A DNA stretch of 64,000 bases from CAMYKD01 sp041617155 (GTDB lineage: Bacteria > Pseudomonadota > Alphaproteobacteria > Kiloniellales > JAKSDN01), in NCBI GenBank assembly GCA_041617155.1, contig JBFJPL010000002.1, forward strand, positions 1 through 64,000. Reading direction: 5' to 3'. Each line of letters begins with the position of its first letter. Within the stretch, counting starts at the first letter, position 1. The position numbers and the translations under genes were made by a program. Shown here piece by piece: positions 1 through 8,694 of the stretch. The notes under the pieces were generated by a model that was not told the DNA's origin, did no database searches, and worked only from the letters and a program-made list of their open reading frames with translations.

Positions 1-68
1 GCTTGCCAGTGGCGTGCGATGCGGCCAGACTCGCGCGAGCGGAACGGGCCTGGAGGGGATTGCGATTC

Positions 69-842
69 ATGGAGCGGCTTAGGAAGACGGTTGAGCTTCT
101 CTACACCGGGCGCAGCCGGAAAGCCGCTTTCTTTCGCTATCTGCTGATCGGCTTCGATCTCTCGACCATCGCCTTTTTCGTCATCACCACCCCGCTGGCG
201 CCGACCAGGGACATCCTGATCGCGGATTTCGCGATCGGCACCTTGATCCTGGCCGATTTTTCGGCCCGCCTGTGGATCGCGCCGAGCAAGCTCAGGATGC
301 TGCGGCAGATCTACACGATCACCGATATCCTGGTGATCCTGTCGCTCCTGCTGGCGCCGCTAGTCACCCAAAACCTCGCCTTCCTGCGGGTGCTCAGGAC
401 GCTTCGCCTGCTGCATTCCTACCACGTGCTGCGCGACCTCCGGCGCGATACCCCGTTCTTCCGGCGCAACGAGGACGTGATCGTCAGCTCGGTCAACCTG
501 GGCGTCTTCATCTTCGTGGTGACCGCGCTCGTCTTCGTCCTGCAGTTTGGCGACAACCCGGATATCGAGAGCTATATCGACGCGCTCTACTTCACGGTCG
601 CGACGCTGACTACGACCGGCTTCGGCGACGTCATCCTGACGGGCAATCTCGGCCGGCTGCTCGCGGTCTTCATCATGGTGGCCGGCGTCGCCCTGTTCCT
701 GCGTCTGGTCCAGACCATCTTCCGGCCGCAGAAGCTGAGCTACACCTGTCCCGAGTGCGGTTTGAGCCGGCACGAGCCCGACGCGGTTCACTGCAAGCAC
801 TGCGGCCAAGGCCTCAAGATCGAGACCGAAGGCGCCGGCTGA
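69..842 (+). CDS. Voltage-gated-like potassium channel with C-terminal zinc ribbon
   Basis: A 257-aa inner-membrane ion channel. Hydrophobic segments lie at about residues 22-41, 48-70, 84-100, 138-160 and 194-216. An arginine-spaced S4-like helix (R107, R110, R113 and further basic residues to about 126) precedes the pore. The pore loop has the selectivity filter TTTGFGD (181-187), the K+-channel signature. The soluble tail is short and carries two CxxC knuckles (C227/C230, C242/C245), which look like a zinc ribbon rather than an RCK/TrkA-N domain. I chose ATG 69 because GGAGGGG lies about 10 nt upstream; the frame is open to the window edge, so an earlier start is possible. The gene stands alone, and its stop codon abuts an xdhC relic. 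K+ selectivity is inferred from the filter; the metal-binding role of the tail is unproven. Confidence 0.88.
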   Translation: MERLRKTVELLYTGRSRKAAFFRYLLIGFDLSTIAFFVITTPLAPTRDILIADFAIGTLILADFSARLWIAPSKLRMLRQIYTITDILVILSLLLAPLVTQNLAFLRVLRTLRLLHSYHVLRDLRRDTPFFRRNEDVIVSSVNLGVFIFVVTALVFVLQFGDNPDIESYIDALYFTVATLTTTGFGDVILTGNLGRLLAVFIMVAGVALFLRLVQTIFRPQKLSYTCPECGLSRHEPDAVHCKHCGQGLKIETEGAG

Positions 843-906
843 TCGGGCAGGCCATGCGCTCGGGGGTTGGCCCGGCGATACCCTGTTTCCTCAGGCGCGC
901 CTCGAA
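841..906 (-). pseudogene. Relic of xdhC (22 codons of the C-terminal region)
   Basis: Read on the minus strand, these 66 bases encode 22 residues, 18 of them identical to residues 291-312 of the intact XdhC encoded 2.2 kb away (3153-3218). By eye, 55 of 66 bases match. The fragment keeps FEARLRKQGIA and RMACPI but has no start, no stop and no open frame around it. It begins at the stop codon of the channel gene and lies in the same orientation as xdhC. It is best read as the remnant of a second xdhC copy, or of a rearrangement that put the channel and radical SAM genes next to the xdh operon. Confidence 0.7.
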
Positions 907-1162
907 GCACCGGCGGCTGCTCCCAAGCCGCCAGACCGGGATGAATGGCCACGCTTCCGATCGAAACTCGACTGTGCAATCGACTTCGCTGCGTTGGGAA
1001 GAACTATCCGAAAAATTCCGGTTGGGTAATTTCTACGCACTCTTAAGACTTATCAAAGGAGTTCGGTTAGACACTCCGGTTAACCATCAAATGCCCCCGA
1101 AATGTTTGTTTGAAGCGAGAGACGGGTCGTCGGGCCGATGCCGTCGGAGAGGGACAACAGGC
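907..1162. other. Intergenic leader upstream of the radical SAM gene
   Basis: About 255 bases without a convincing gene. The composition becomes clearly AT-richer from about 990 to 1120 than in the flanking genes, as expected of a promoter region, but I cannot identify unambiguous -35/-10 boxes. The ribosome binding site of the next gene (GAGAGGGAC) is at its right edge. Confidence 0.4.
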
Positions 1163-2953
1163 ATGCCGTCAACGCCGCGTAATACGGAGCGCGAAGTTTT
1201 CCGACTCTTTCTCATCAAGCCCTCGCACTACGATGACGATGGCTACGTCATCCAGTGGTTGCGATCGGAGATTCCGTCGAACACCATGGCGGCGTTGAAC
1301 GGGATCGCTCTCGATTGCATCGAGCGACGGGTTCTCGGCGACAATGTCGAGATCGAGATCATTGCCCAAGACGAGACCAATAGGCGGATCAGGCCCAAGC
1401 AGATCATCCGGGCGATCGAGGAATGCGGCGGCAAGGGTCTCGTGGCCCTGGTCGGAGTGCAGTCGAACCAGTTCCCCAGGGCGACGGATATTGCCCGGCC
1501 CTTGCGGGCGGCCGGGGTTCCGGTCTGCATTGGCGGCTTTCACGTCAGCGGGTGCCTTTCCATGTTGCCCGAACTGCCAGCCGACATTCGCGCAGCCCAG
1601 GACACCGGCATCTCCGTGTTTGCCGGCGAGGTGGAAGGCCGGCTGGATGAAGTGCTCCGGGATGCCTACCGCAACGAACTGAAGCCGCTTTACAACTTCA
1701 TGTCCGATCTCCCGGGCCTGGAAGGTGTGCCGATCCCCATATTGCCGAACGCCAACATCAAGCGAAACATCGGCTCCCGCACGAGCTTCGACTCCGGCCG
1801 CGGCTGCCCCTTTCAGTGCAGTTTCTGCACCATCATCAATGTCCAGGGGCGAAAATCCCGCTATCGGACCGCGGACGACATTGAAAAGATCCTGCGGGAA
1901 AATTTCGCCCAGGGCATTACCTCCTTCTTCATCACCGATGACAACTTCGCGCGGAATCGGAACTGGGAGGCGATTTTCGATCGCATCATCAAGGTCCGTA
2001 AGGTCGAAAAGATAAAGACCAACATCATCATCCAGGTCGACACCCTCTGCCACAAGATCCCCAACTTCGTTGAAAAGGCCGGACAGGCCGGGGTCAAACG
2101 GGTCTTCATCGGGCTCGAGAACATCAATCCGGACAACCTGATCGCCGCCAACAAGCGGCAAAACCGCATCACCGAGTACCGGAAAATGTTGCAAATGTGG
2201 AAGGCAATCGGGGCGATCACCTACTGCGGTTACATCCTGGGTTTCCCCGCCGACACACCCGAACGCATTCTGCGGGACATTGAAATCCTGAAGCGCGAGC
2301 TTCCCGTCGACTTGGTCGAATTCTTCGTCCTGACCCCGCTTCCCGGATCGGCGGACCACAAGGTCCTGGACGCCAAAGGGGTTTGGATGGACCCGGATAT
2401 GAACAAATACGATCTGGAGCACGCCTGCACCGGCCATCCGCTGATGTCGCCCAAGGAATTCCAGGATATCTACCACCGGGCTTGGGATGCCTTCTATACA
2501 CCCGAGCATGTGGAGACCCTCATGCGGCGCGCCGTGGTCAGCGGCATGAAGCCGCGCAGGATCATGCGAATCGCCCTGTCGTTCTATGCCTGCCAGGTGG
2601 TCGAGAAAGTTCATCCGCTTCAGGGCGGCTACTTTCGGCGCAAGTATCGCTTGGATCGGCGCCCAACCTTGCCGGTCGAGAGGCCGTTCACTTTCTATCC
2701 TCGCTATCTCTGGGAAATCCTCAGCAAGCACGGGCGGTTCCTGCGGTTCTACTGGCGCTATTCCCGGGCGCTGGTCCGGGTCGAGCGGGACCCGGCCAAG
2801 CACGGCTACACGGATCTGTCGCTCACGCCCGCCGAAGAACATGATCTGGATGAACTTGATATGTTCACCGCCACCGAGACCGGCCAGTCCGCCGTGGCCA
2901 AGGTGCGCAAGCAACGCCCACCCAGCTTCGCCAACGCCGTGCCCGCCGAATAA
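1163..2953 (+). CDS. B12-binding-type radical SAM protein
   Basis: A 596-aa cytoplasmic Fe-S enzyme. The N-terminal ~200 residues look like a cobalamin-binding (Rossmann-like) domain of the BchE/HpnJ class, including IGGFH at 123-127. The radical SAM core follows, with the CxxxCxxC cluster motif C215/C219/C222 in the context RGCPFQCSFC; it ends near residue 430. The C-terminal ~160 residues are basic and aromatic with no motif I recognise. Start ATG 1163 has a purine-rich site GAGAGGGAC just upstream and places the B12 domain at the N-terminus; upstream ATGs in the open frame would add non-homologous sequence. It is monocistronic and convergent with xdhC. Relatives methylate, cyclise or rearrange lipids, tetrapyrroles or natural products, and nothing nearby names a substrate. 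Confidence 0.85.
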   Translation: MPSTPRNTEREVFRLFLIKPSHYDDDGYVIQWLRSEIPSNTMAALNGIALDCIERRVLGDNVEIEIIAQDETNRRIRPKQIIRAIEECGGKGLVALVGVQSNQFPRATDIARPLRAAGVPVCIGGFHVSGCLSMLPELPADIRAAQDTGISVFAGEVEGRLDEVLRDAYRNELKPLYNFMSDLPGLEGVPIPILPNANIKRNIGSRTSFDSGRGCPFQCSFCTIINVQGRKSRYRTADDIEKILRENFAQGITSFFITDDNFARNRNWEAIFDRIIKVRKVEKIKTNIIIQVDTLCHKIPNFVEKAGQAGVKRVFIGLENINPDNLIAANKRQNRITEYRKMLQMWKAIGAITYCGYILGFPADTPERILRDIEILKRELPVDLVEFFVLTPLPGSADHKVLDAKGVWMDPDMNKYDLEHACTGHPLMSPKEFQDIYHRAWDAFYTPEHVETLMRRAVVSGMKPRRIMRIALSFYACQVVEKVHPLQGGYFRRKYRLDRRPTLPVERPFTFYPRYLWEILSKHGRFLRFYWRYSRALVRVERDPAKHGYTDLSLTPAEEHDLDELDMFTATETGQSAVAKVRKQRPPSFANAVPAE

Positions 2954-2965
2954 CACGCGCCGTTG

Positions 2966-2998
2966 CGCGACCGGTTCGCGGTCCGAATGCCGGCATTC
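2966..2998. terminator. Two short dyads between convergent genes
   Basis: Two adjacent hairpins lie between the radical SAM stop and the xdhC stop: arms CGCGA/TCGCG (2966-2980) and the perfect palindrome GAATGCCGGCATTC (2985-2998). No U-tract follows, so an intrinsic bidirectional terminator is only a possibility. Confidence 0.3.
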
Positions 2999-3020
2999 CG
3001 GCCCGCTTCCCGCGCTCGGG

Positions 3021-4088
3021 TTAGGCGGAGTGGATGCGCTCTTCGCGGTCCCGCCGCGCCATGATATCCACGGCTTCGCGATGGCGCAGAATTTCCGCCG
3101 CGACCGAAACCGCGATCTCCGCGGGATGCTTGCCCGAGATGCCGGAGATGCCGATCGGGCAGGCCATGCGCGCGAGGGTCTCCGCCGCGATGCCCTGCTT
3201 CCTCAGACGTGCCTCGAAGCGGCCGCGCTTGGTCTTCGAGCCGATCAGGCCGAAGTAGCGGAAGTCGCCGCGCTTGAGGATGCGCTCGCTCAGCCGCAGG
3301 TCCAGGTGGTGGCTGTGGGTCATGACCAGGAAGAAGCTGCCGGCTGGCGCCTCGTCGACGTCGTAAAGCGGGTCCGGGCTGACCTCGGCGCTGGCGTTAT
3401 CGGGCAGCGTTGCTGGAAAGCCGTCCTCGCGGTCGTCGATCCAGGTGATGCGGCAGGGCAGGCCGGCCAGGACAGCGACCAGTGCGCGGCCGACGTGGCC
3501 GGCGCCGAAGATCACGATATTGAAGTCGCCCGGCAAAACGACGTCGTAAAACATTGTGATATCGCCGTTTTGACTGAACCGGGTCCGCGCGGTCCCGGCA
3601 TGAAGCAGGGCGCGCGCCGCGGCGCTCGCCTCGGCGTCCGTCGCGGGGTCGCCCAGCGAGCCGATGCAGAACTCGGGGCCGACCAGAAGCTTGCGGCTGG
3701 TCGCCGCCGCCGCCCGAGTGACCTGGACGGCCGGCGCGGCCAGTTCCTCGAGCGCCGTCAACACCGGGCGCCAGGCGGCCTTGTCATCCGCCGGGGGCAA
3801 TGTCTCGAACAGCAGGGTCGCGTGGCCGCCGCAGCACTGGCCGAGCGCCGGGCCAAGCGGAAAGCGCTCGACCGTGTGGCCGGCGGAACCGAGCAGGCGC
3901 CGCGCGGTTTCCATCGCCTTGTACTCCAGGTGGCCGCCGCCGATCGTCCCGAAGATCTCGGATGCGGTGACGATCATCCGGGTGCCCAGCCCGCGCGGCG
4001 TCGAGCCCTCGGCCTCGGCGACGGTGACCAGCACGCCGGCAACGGCGTCCCGTTCGAGCCGCTTGAGGGTGGCGAGCCAGTCGGTCAT
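3021..4088 (-). CDS. xdhC: Xanthine dehydrogenase accessory protein XdhC
   Basis: A 355-aa chaperone that receives molybdenum cofactor, promotes its sulfuration and inserts it into XdhB. The N-terminal XdhC/CoxI domain shows GSTPRGLG (28-35), GTIGGGHLE (47-55) and LGPALGQCCGG (78-88). The C-terminal Rossmann domain has IFGAGHVG (193-200), GLIGSKTKRGRF (280-291) and the closing PIGISGISGKHPAEIA block (311-326). Its ATG overlaps the xdhB stop as ATGA, so it is translationally coupled as third gene of xdhA-xdhB-xdhC. All canonical motifs are present, and the length is normal. A small decayed copy of its C-terminal coding region lies at 841-906. Confidence 0.95.
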   Translation of the reverse strand: MTDWLATLKRLERDAVAGVLVTVAEAEGSTPRGLGTRMIVTASEIFGTIGGGHLEYKAMETARRLLGSAGHTVERFPLGPALGQCCGGHATLLFETLPPADDKAAWRPVLTALEELAAPAVQVTRAAAATSRKLLVGPEFCIGSLGDPATDAEASAAARALLHAGTARTRFSQNGDITMFYDVVLPGDFNIVIFGAGHVGRALVAVLAGLPCRITWIDDREDGFPATLPDNASAEVSPDPLYDVDEAPAGSFFLVMTHSHHLDLRLSERILKRGDFRYFGLIGSKTKRGRFEARLRKQGIAAETLARMACPIGISGISGKHPAEIAVSVAAEILRHREAVDIMARRDREERIHSA

Positions 4089-6421
4089 TCGGCCGCCTTC
4101 CGCACCTGGCCGAGGCGCGTCTTCAGCTCTTCGATCGCCATCAGGACGCGCTCCGGCGTGGCCGGGGCGTCGAGCCGGGGGCTCGCCTTGTGGTCGCAGA
4201 CCGCGGCGACCGCATCCTTGAGCGCCATGAAGACTGAGATGGCGAGCATCAGCGGCGGCTCGCCGACCGCCTTGGAGCGGTGCACGACCTCCTCGCGGTT
4301 GCGCCCGGACTCCAGCAGGCGCACGCGGAAGTCCGCCGGCAAATCGCCGCAGGTCGGGATCTTGTAGGTCGAGGGCGCGTGGGTCGCGAACTGGCCGTCC
4401 GAGGTCCAGACCAGCTCCTCCATGGTCAGCCAGCCCATGCCCTGAACGAAGCCGCCTTCAACCTGGCCCAAATCGATCGCCGGATTCAGCGACCTGCCGC
4501 AGTCGTGCAGGATGTCCGCGCGCAGCAGCTTGTATTCGCCGGTCAGGCTGTCGACCGCCACCTCCGAGACCGCGGCGCCGTAGGCGAAATAGCGGAACGG
4601 CCGGCCCCGCGCGGTCTCCCGGTCATAGTGGATGCCGGGGGTGCGGAAGAAGCCGGTGGCCGAAAGCTGGACGCGCGCCAGGTAGGCGGCCTTGACCAGC
4701 TCCGCGAAGCTCATGCGCTCACTGCCGACCCGCACGTGGTTGTTCTCGAACACCACGGCCTCGGGCTCGACCCGGTGGTGCTCGGCCGCGAAGGCGACCA
4801 GGCGATCGCGGATCTTGCGCGCGGCGATCTGGGCCGCGGCGCCGTTCAGGTCGGTGCCGGAGGAGGCCGCCGTGGCCGAGGTGTTGGGCACCTTGCCGGT
4901 GCTGGTCGCGGTGATCTTGACCCGCTCGACGTCGACCTGGAAGACCTCGGCGACGATCTGCGCGACCTTGACGAACAGGCCCTGGCCCATCTCGGTGCCG
5001 CCGTGGTTCAGGTGCACGCTGCCGTCGGTATAGACGTGGACCAGGGCGCCGGCCTGGTTGAGGAAGGAGGTGGTGAAGGAGATGCCGAACTTGACCGGCG
5101 TCAGCGCCAGGCCCTTCTTGAACACCGGGCTTTCGGCGTTGAAGGCTGCGATCCGGCGGCGCCGCGCGGCGTAGTCGGCGCTCGCTTCCAGGTCGGCGAT
5201 GATCTCGCCGATGATGTTGTCCTCGATCGTCATGTGGTAGGGCGTGACGTTGCGCTCCGCGATGCCGTAGAGGTTCACCTTGCGCACCTCGAGCGGGTCC
5301 TTGCCCAGGTCGCGCGCGATCTCGTCGACCACCTGCTCGATCCCGACCATGCCCTGCGGCCCGCCGAAGCCGCGGAACGCGGTGTTCGACACCGTGTGGG
5401 TCTTGCAGCGGTGCGAGGTGATGGTGACGTTGTCCAGGTAGTAGCAGTTGTCGGCGTGGAACATGGCGCGGTCGGCGATCGCGCCGGAGAGATCCGCCGA
5501 CAGCCCGCAGCGCGCGGCCTGGGTGAACTCTATGCCCTCTATGCGGCCGGCGTCGTCGAAGCCGACCTCGTAGTCGATCAGGAAGTCGTGGCGCTTGCCG
5601 GTCATAATCATGTCGTCGTCGCGGTCGACCCGCGCCTTGACCGGCCGCCCGGTCTTGCGCGCCAGCAGGCTGGCGATCACGGCGAAGATTGCGGCCTGGG
5701 TCTCCTTGCCGCCGAAGCCGCCGCCCATGCGCCTGACCTCGACCGTGATGTCGGCGTTCCGGCAGCCGAGCGCGTGGGCGATGGTGTGCTGCACCTCGGA
5801 GGGGTGCTGGGTCGAGCAGTAGACCAGCAGATCGCCGTCCTCCTGGGGCACGGCCATGCTGATCTGGCCCTCCAGGTAGAAGTGGTCCTGGCCGCCGACC
5901 TTGATCCGGCCGCTCAGGCGGTTGGCCGCGCGCGCGATCGCGGCGCGCGCGTCGCCCCTGCGCATGACGTGGGGCGGCAGCACCTTGAGGTCCTGTTCCA
6001 GGGCCTCTTCGACTGTCAGGACCGCGGGCAGCTCCTCGTAGTCGATGACCGCCAGGCGGGTGGCGCGCCTGGCCTGCTCGACCGTCTCGGCGGCGACCGC
6101 GAAGATCGACTGCCCGGCGTATTCGACCAGGCGCTCGGCGAAGACCGGCTCGTCGGCGATCACCGGGCCGACGTTGTTGGCGCCGGGCACGTCCGCCGCG
6201 CCGATCACGGCGACCACGCCGGGCGCCGCGCGCACCGGCGCCAGGTCGATCGAGCGGATGCGCGCGTGCGCCTTCTCGCTCAGGCCGAAGGCGGCGAACA
6301 GCAGGCCGGGCGGCTCGGGAATGTCGTCGACATAGATCGCCTCGCCGCTGACGTGCTTGGCGGCGCTGTCGTGGGGCAGGGCCTGATGGACGCCGCCCCG
6401 GATGCTCGTTGCCTCGGCCAC
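4085..6421 (-). CDS. xdhB: Xanthine dehydrogenase, molybdopterin-binding subunit
   Basis: A 778-aa large subunit that hydroxylates hypoxanthine to xanthine and xanthine to urate at a molybdenum centre. It shows the aldehyde-oxidase/xanthine-dehydrogenase a/b hammerhead (about 15-130), RMGGGFGGKE, GGTEMGQGLF and the C-terminal KAVGEPPLML block; E721 there corresponds to the catalytic glutamate of the family. The length matches bacterial XdhB proteins. The start appears to be GTG at 6421, four bases after the xdhA stop, and the 3' end overlaps xdhC. It forms the (XdhA-XdhB)2 enzyme with the preceding gene. Confidence 0.96.
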   Translation of the reverse strand: MAEATSIRGGVHQALPHDSAAKHVSGEAIYVDDIPEPPGLLFAAFGLSEKAHARIRSIDLAPVRAAPGVVAVIGAADVPGANNVGPVIADEPVFAERLVEYAGQSIFAVAAETVEQARRATRLAVIDYEELPAVLTVEEALEQDLKVLPPHVMRRGDARAAIARAANRLSGRIKVGGQDHFYLEGQISMAVPQEDGDLLVYCSTQHPSEVQHTIAHALGCRNADITVEVRRMGGGFGGKETQAAIFAVIASLLARKTGRPVKARVDRDDDMIMTGKRHDFLIDYEVGFDDAGRIEGIEFTQAARCGLSADLSGAIADRAMFHADNCYYLDNVTITSHRCKTHTVSNTAFRGFGGPQGMVGIEQVVDEIARDLGKDPLEVRKVNLYGIAERNVTPYHMTIEDNIIGEIIADLEASADYAARRRRIAAFNAESPVFKKGLALTPVKFGISFTTSFLNQAGALVHVYTDGSVHLNHGGTEMGQGLFVKVAQIVAEVFQVDVERVKITATSTGKVPNTSATAASSGTDLNGAAAQIAARKIRDRLVAFAAEHHRVEPEAVVFENNHVRVGSERMSFAELVKAAYLARVQLSATGFFRTPGIHYDRETARGRPFRYFAYGAAVSEVAVDSLTGEYKLLRADILHDCGRSLNPAIDLGQVEGGFVQGMGWLTMEELVWTSDGQFATHAPSTYKIPTCGDLPADFRVRLLESGRNREEVVHRSKAVGEPPLMLAISVFMALKDAVAAVCDHKASPRLDAPATPERVLMAIEELKTRLGQVRKAAE

Positions 6422-6425
6422 GGCG

Positions 6426-7910
<1,485 letters not shown>

Positions 7911-7942
7911 GGCTAGAGCGGCTCCCGCAAAAATGGGATTGA

Positions 7943-8084
7943 CCCCCTCACCCTCCCACGGCGCATCCGCGCCGTGGGCCCCTCCCTTTCCCCAAGGAGA
8001 GGGGGTTTCAAGGGCGGTGCCGAACACGCCTCTCCTCGGGGAGAGGGCGGGGCCCGGCGCGACAGCGACGGGAGGGTGAGGGGG
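7943..8084. repeat. Intergenic palindromic repeat element with 14-bp inverted ends
   Basis: The element is bounded by CCCCTCACCCTCCC (7944-7957) and its exact reverse complement GGGAGGGTGAGGGG (8070-8083). Inside are further dyads: ACGGCGC/GCGCCGT around 7958-7977, and CTCTCCT/GGGGAGAG-type arms around 8030-8048. A related arrangement occurs at 11605-11765. This is typical of RIP/REP-like elements that are dispersed between alphaproteobacterial genes. It separates uraH from xdhA and may form RNA structure in the transcript. Confidence 0.75.
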
Positions 8085-8111
8085 CGTGTCTCCGTTAGAT
8101 AGGGCAATGCT

Positions 8112-8462
8112 CTAGCTCCCCCTGTAGGTCGAATAGCTCCAGGGCGAGACCAGGAGCGGCACATGGTAGTGCGCTCCGGGCTCGGCGATGCCGAAGCGCA
8201 GCACGACCTGGTCGACGAAGGGCGGATCGGGGAGGGCAATGCCGGCGCCGCGGAAATAGCGGCCGGCGTGAAACACAAGCTCGTAGGTGCCGCCCTCGAA
8301 GGCCGCGCCTTCCAGGAGCGGCTGGTCACACCGGCCGTCGCCGTTGGTTTCCACCGATTTGAGCAGATTCCGCGCACCGTCGATCCGGTAAAGGTCGACC
8401 TTGACCCCGGCGCCCGGCTTGCCCTGGGCGGTGTCGAGAACGTGCGTGGTCAAGCGCCCCAT
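8112..8462 (-). CDS. uraH: 5-hydroxyisourate hydrolase (transthyretin-like)
   Basis: A 116-aa periplasmic or cytosolic tetrameric enzyme that hydrolyses 5-hydroxyisourate, the product of urate oxidation, to OHCU. It begins with THVLDTAQGKPGAGV (5-19), the N-terminal signature with the catalytic His7, and ends with the diagnostic C-terminal tetrapeptide YRGS (113-116). H98 within HYHVPLL is also conserved. The length is typical. AAGGAG lies about 9 nt before ATG. It is the first leftward gene of the divergent purine locus, with puuD and uraD on the other side supplying and consuming its substrate and product. Confidence 0.96.
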   Translation of the reverse strand: MGRLTTHVLDTAQGKPGAGVKVDLYRIDGARNLLKSVETNGDGRCDQPLLEGAAFEGGTYELVFHAGRYFRGAGIALPDPPFVDQVVLRFGIAEPGAHYHVPLLVSPWSYSTYRGS

Positions 8463-8694
8463 GGCGCTGGCTCCTTGGTCGGCCGCGGCGGCTGCCGGCG
8501 GTTCCGGCGGCCGTCCCGCGCAAACAAGTATTGTCAGATCAAAACGCGGACGTGTCCATATCGTCCTGATTCGATCCGAATACGAAGGTGATCGATAATG
8601 ACCTCTATTTTGGCTATCGTTTCGCAGGCCGGTTTTCCAATGACGGACCGCCGGCTAGAGGCCGGACGGGTGACGCGAGGGGAGGCGCAGGCAC
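8463..8694. promoter_or_regulatory. Divergent promoter region of the purine locus
   Basis: This 232-bp gap separates leftward uraH-xdhABC from the rightward enolase-puuD-uraD genes and must hold both promoters. A perfect dyad ATTCG-ATC-CGAAT sits at 8569-8581 in the AT-richest part, a plausible operator for a purine-responsive regulator. The site GAGGGGAGG (8677-8685) is the ribosome binding site of the rightward gene. No regulator gene lies in the locus. Confidence 0.5.

Noticed and set aside
2383..2844. Internal frames within the radical SAM gene as separate genes
   Set aside because: No ribosome binding site or domain; they are alternative readings of one gene.
1169..2956. Long minus-strand open frame opposite the radical SAM gene
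   Set aside because: A third-codon-position shadow of the high-GC gene; no motif, and the plus-strand protein has the intact CxxxCxxC core.
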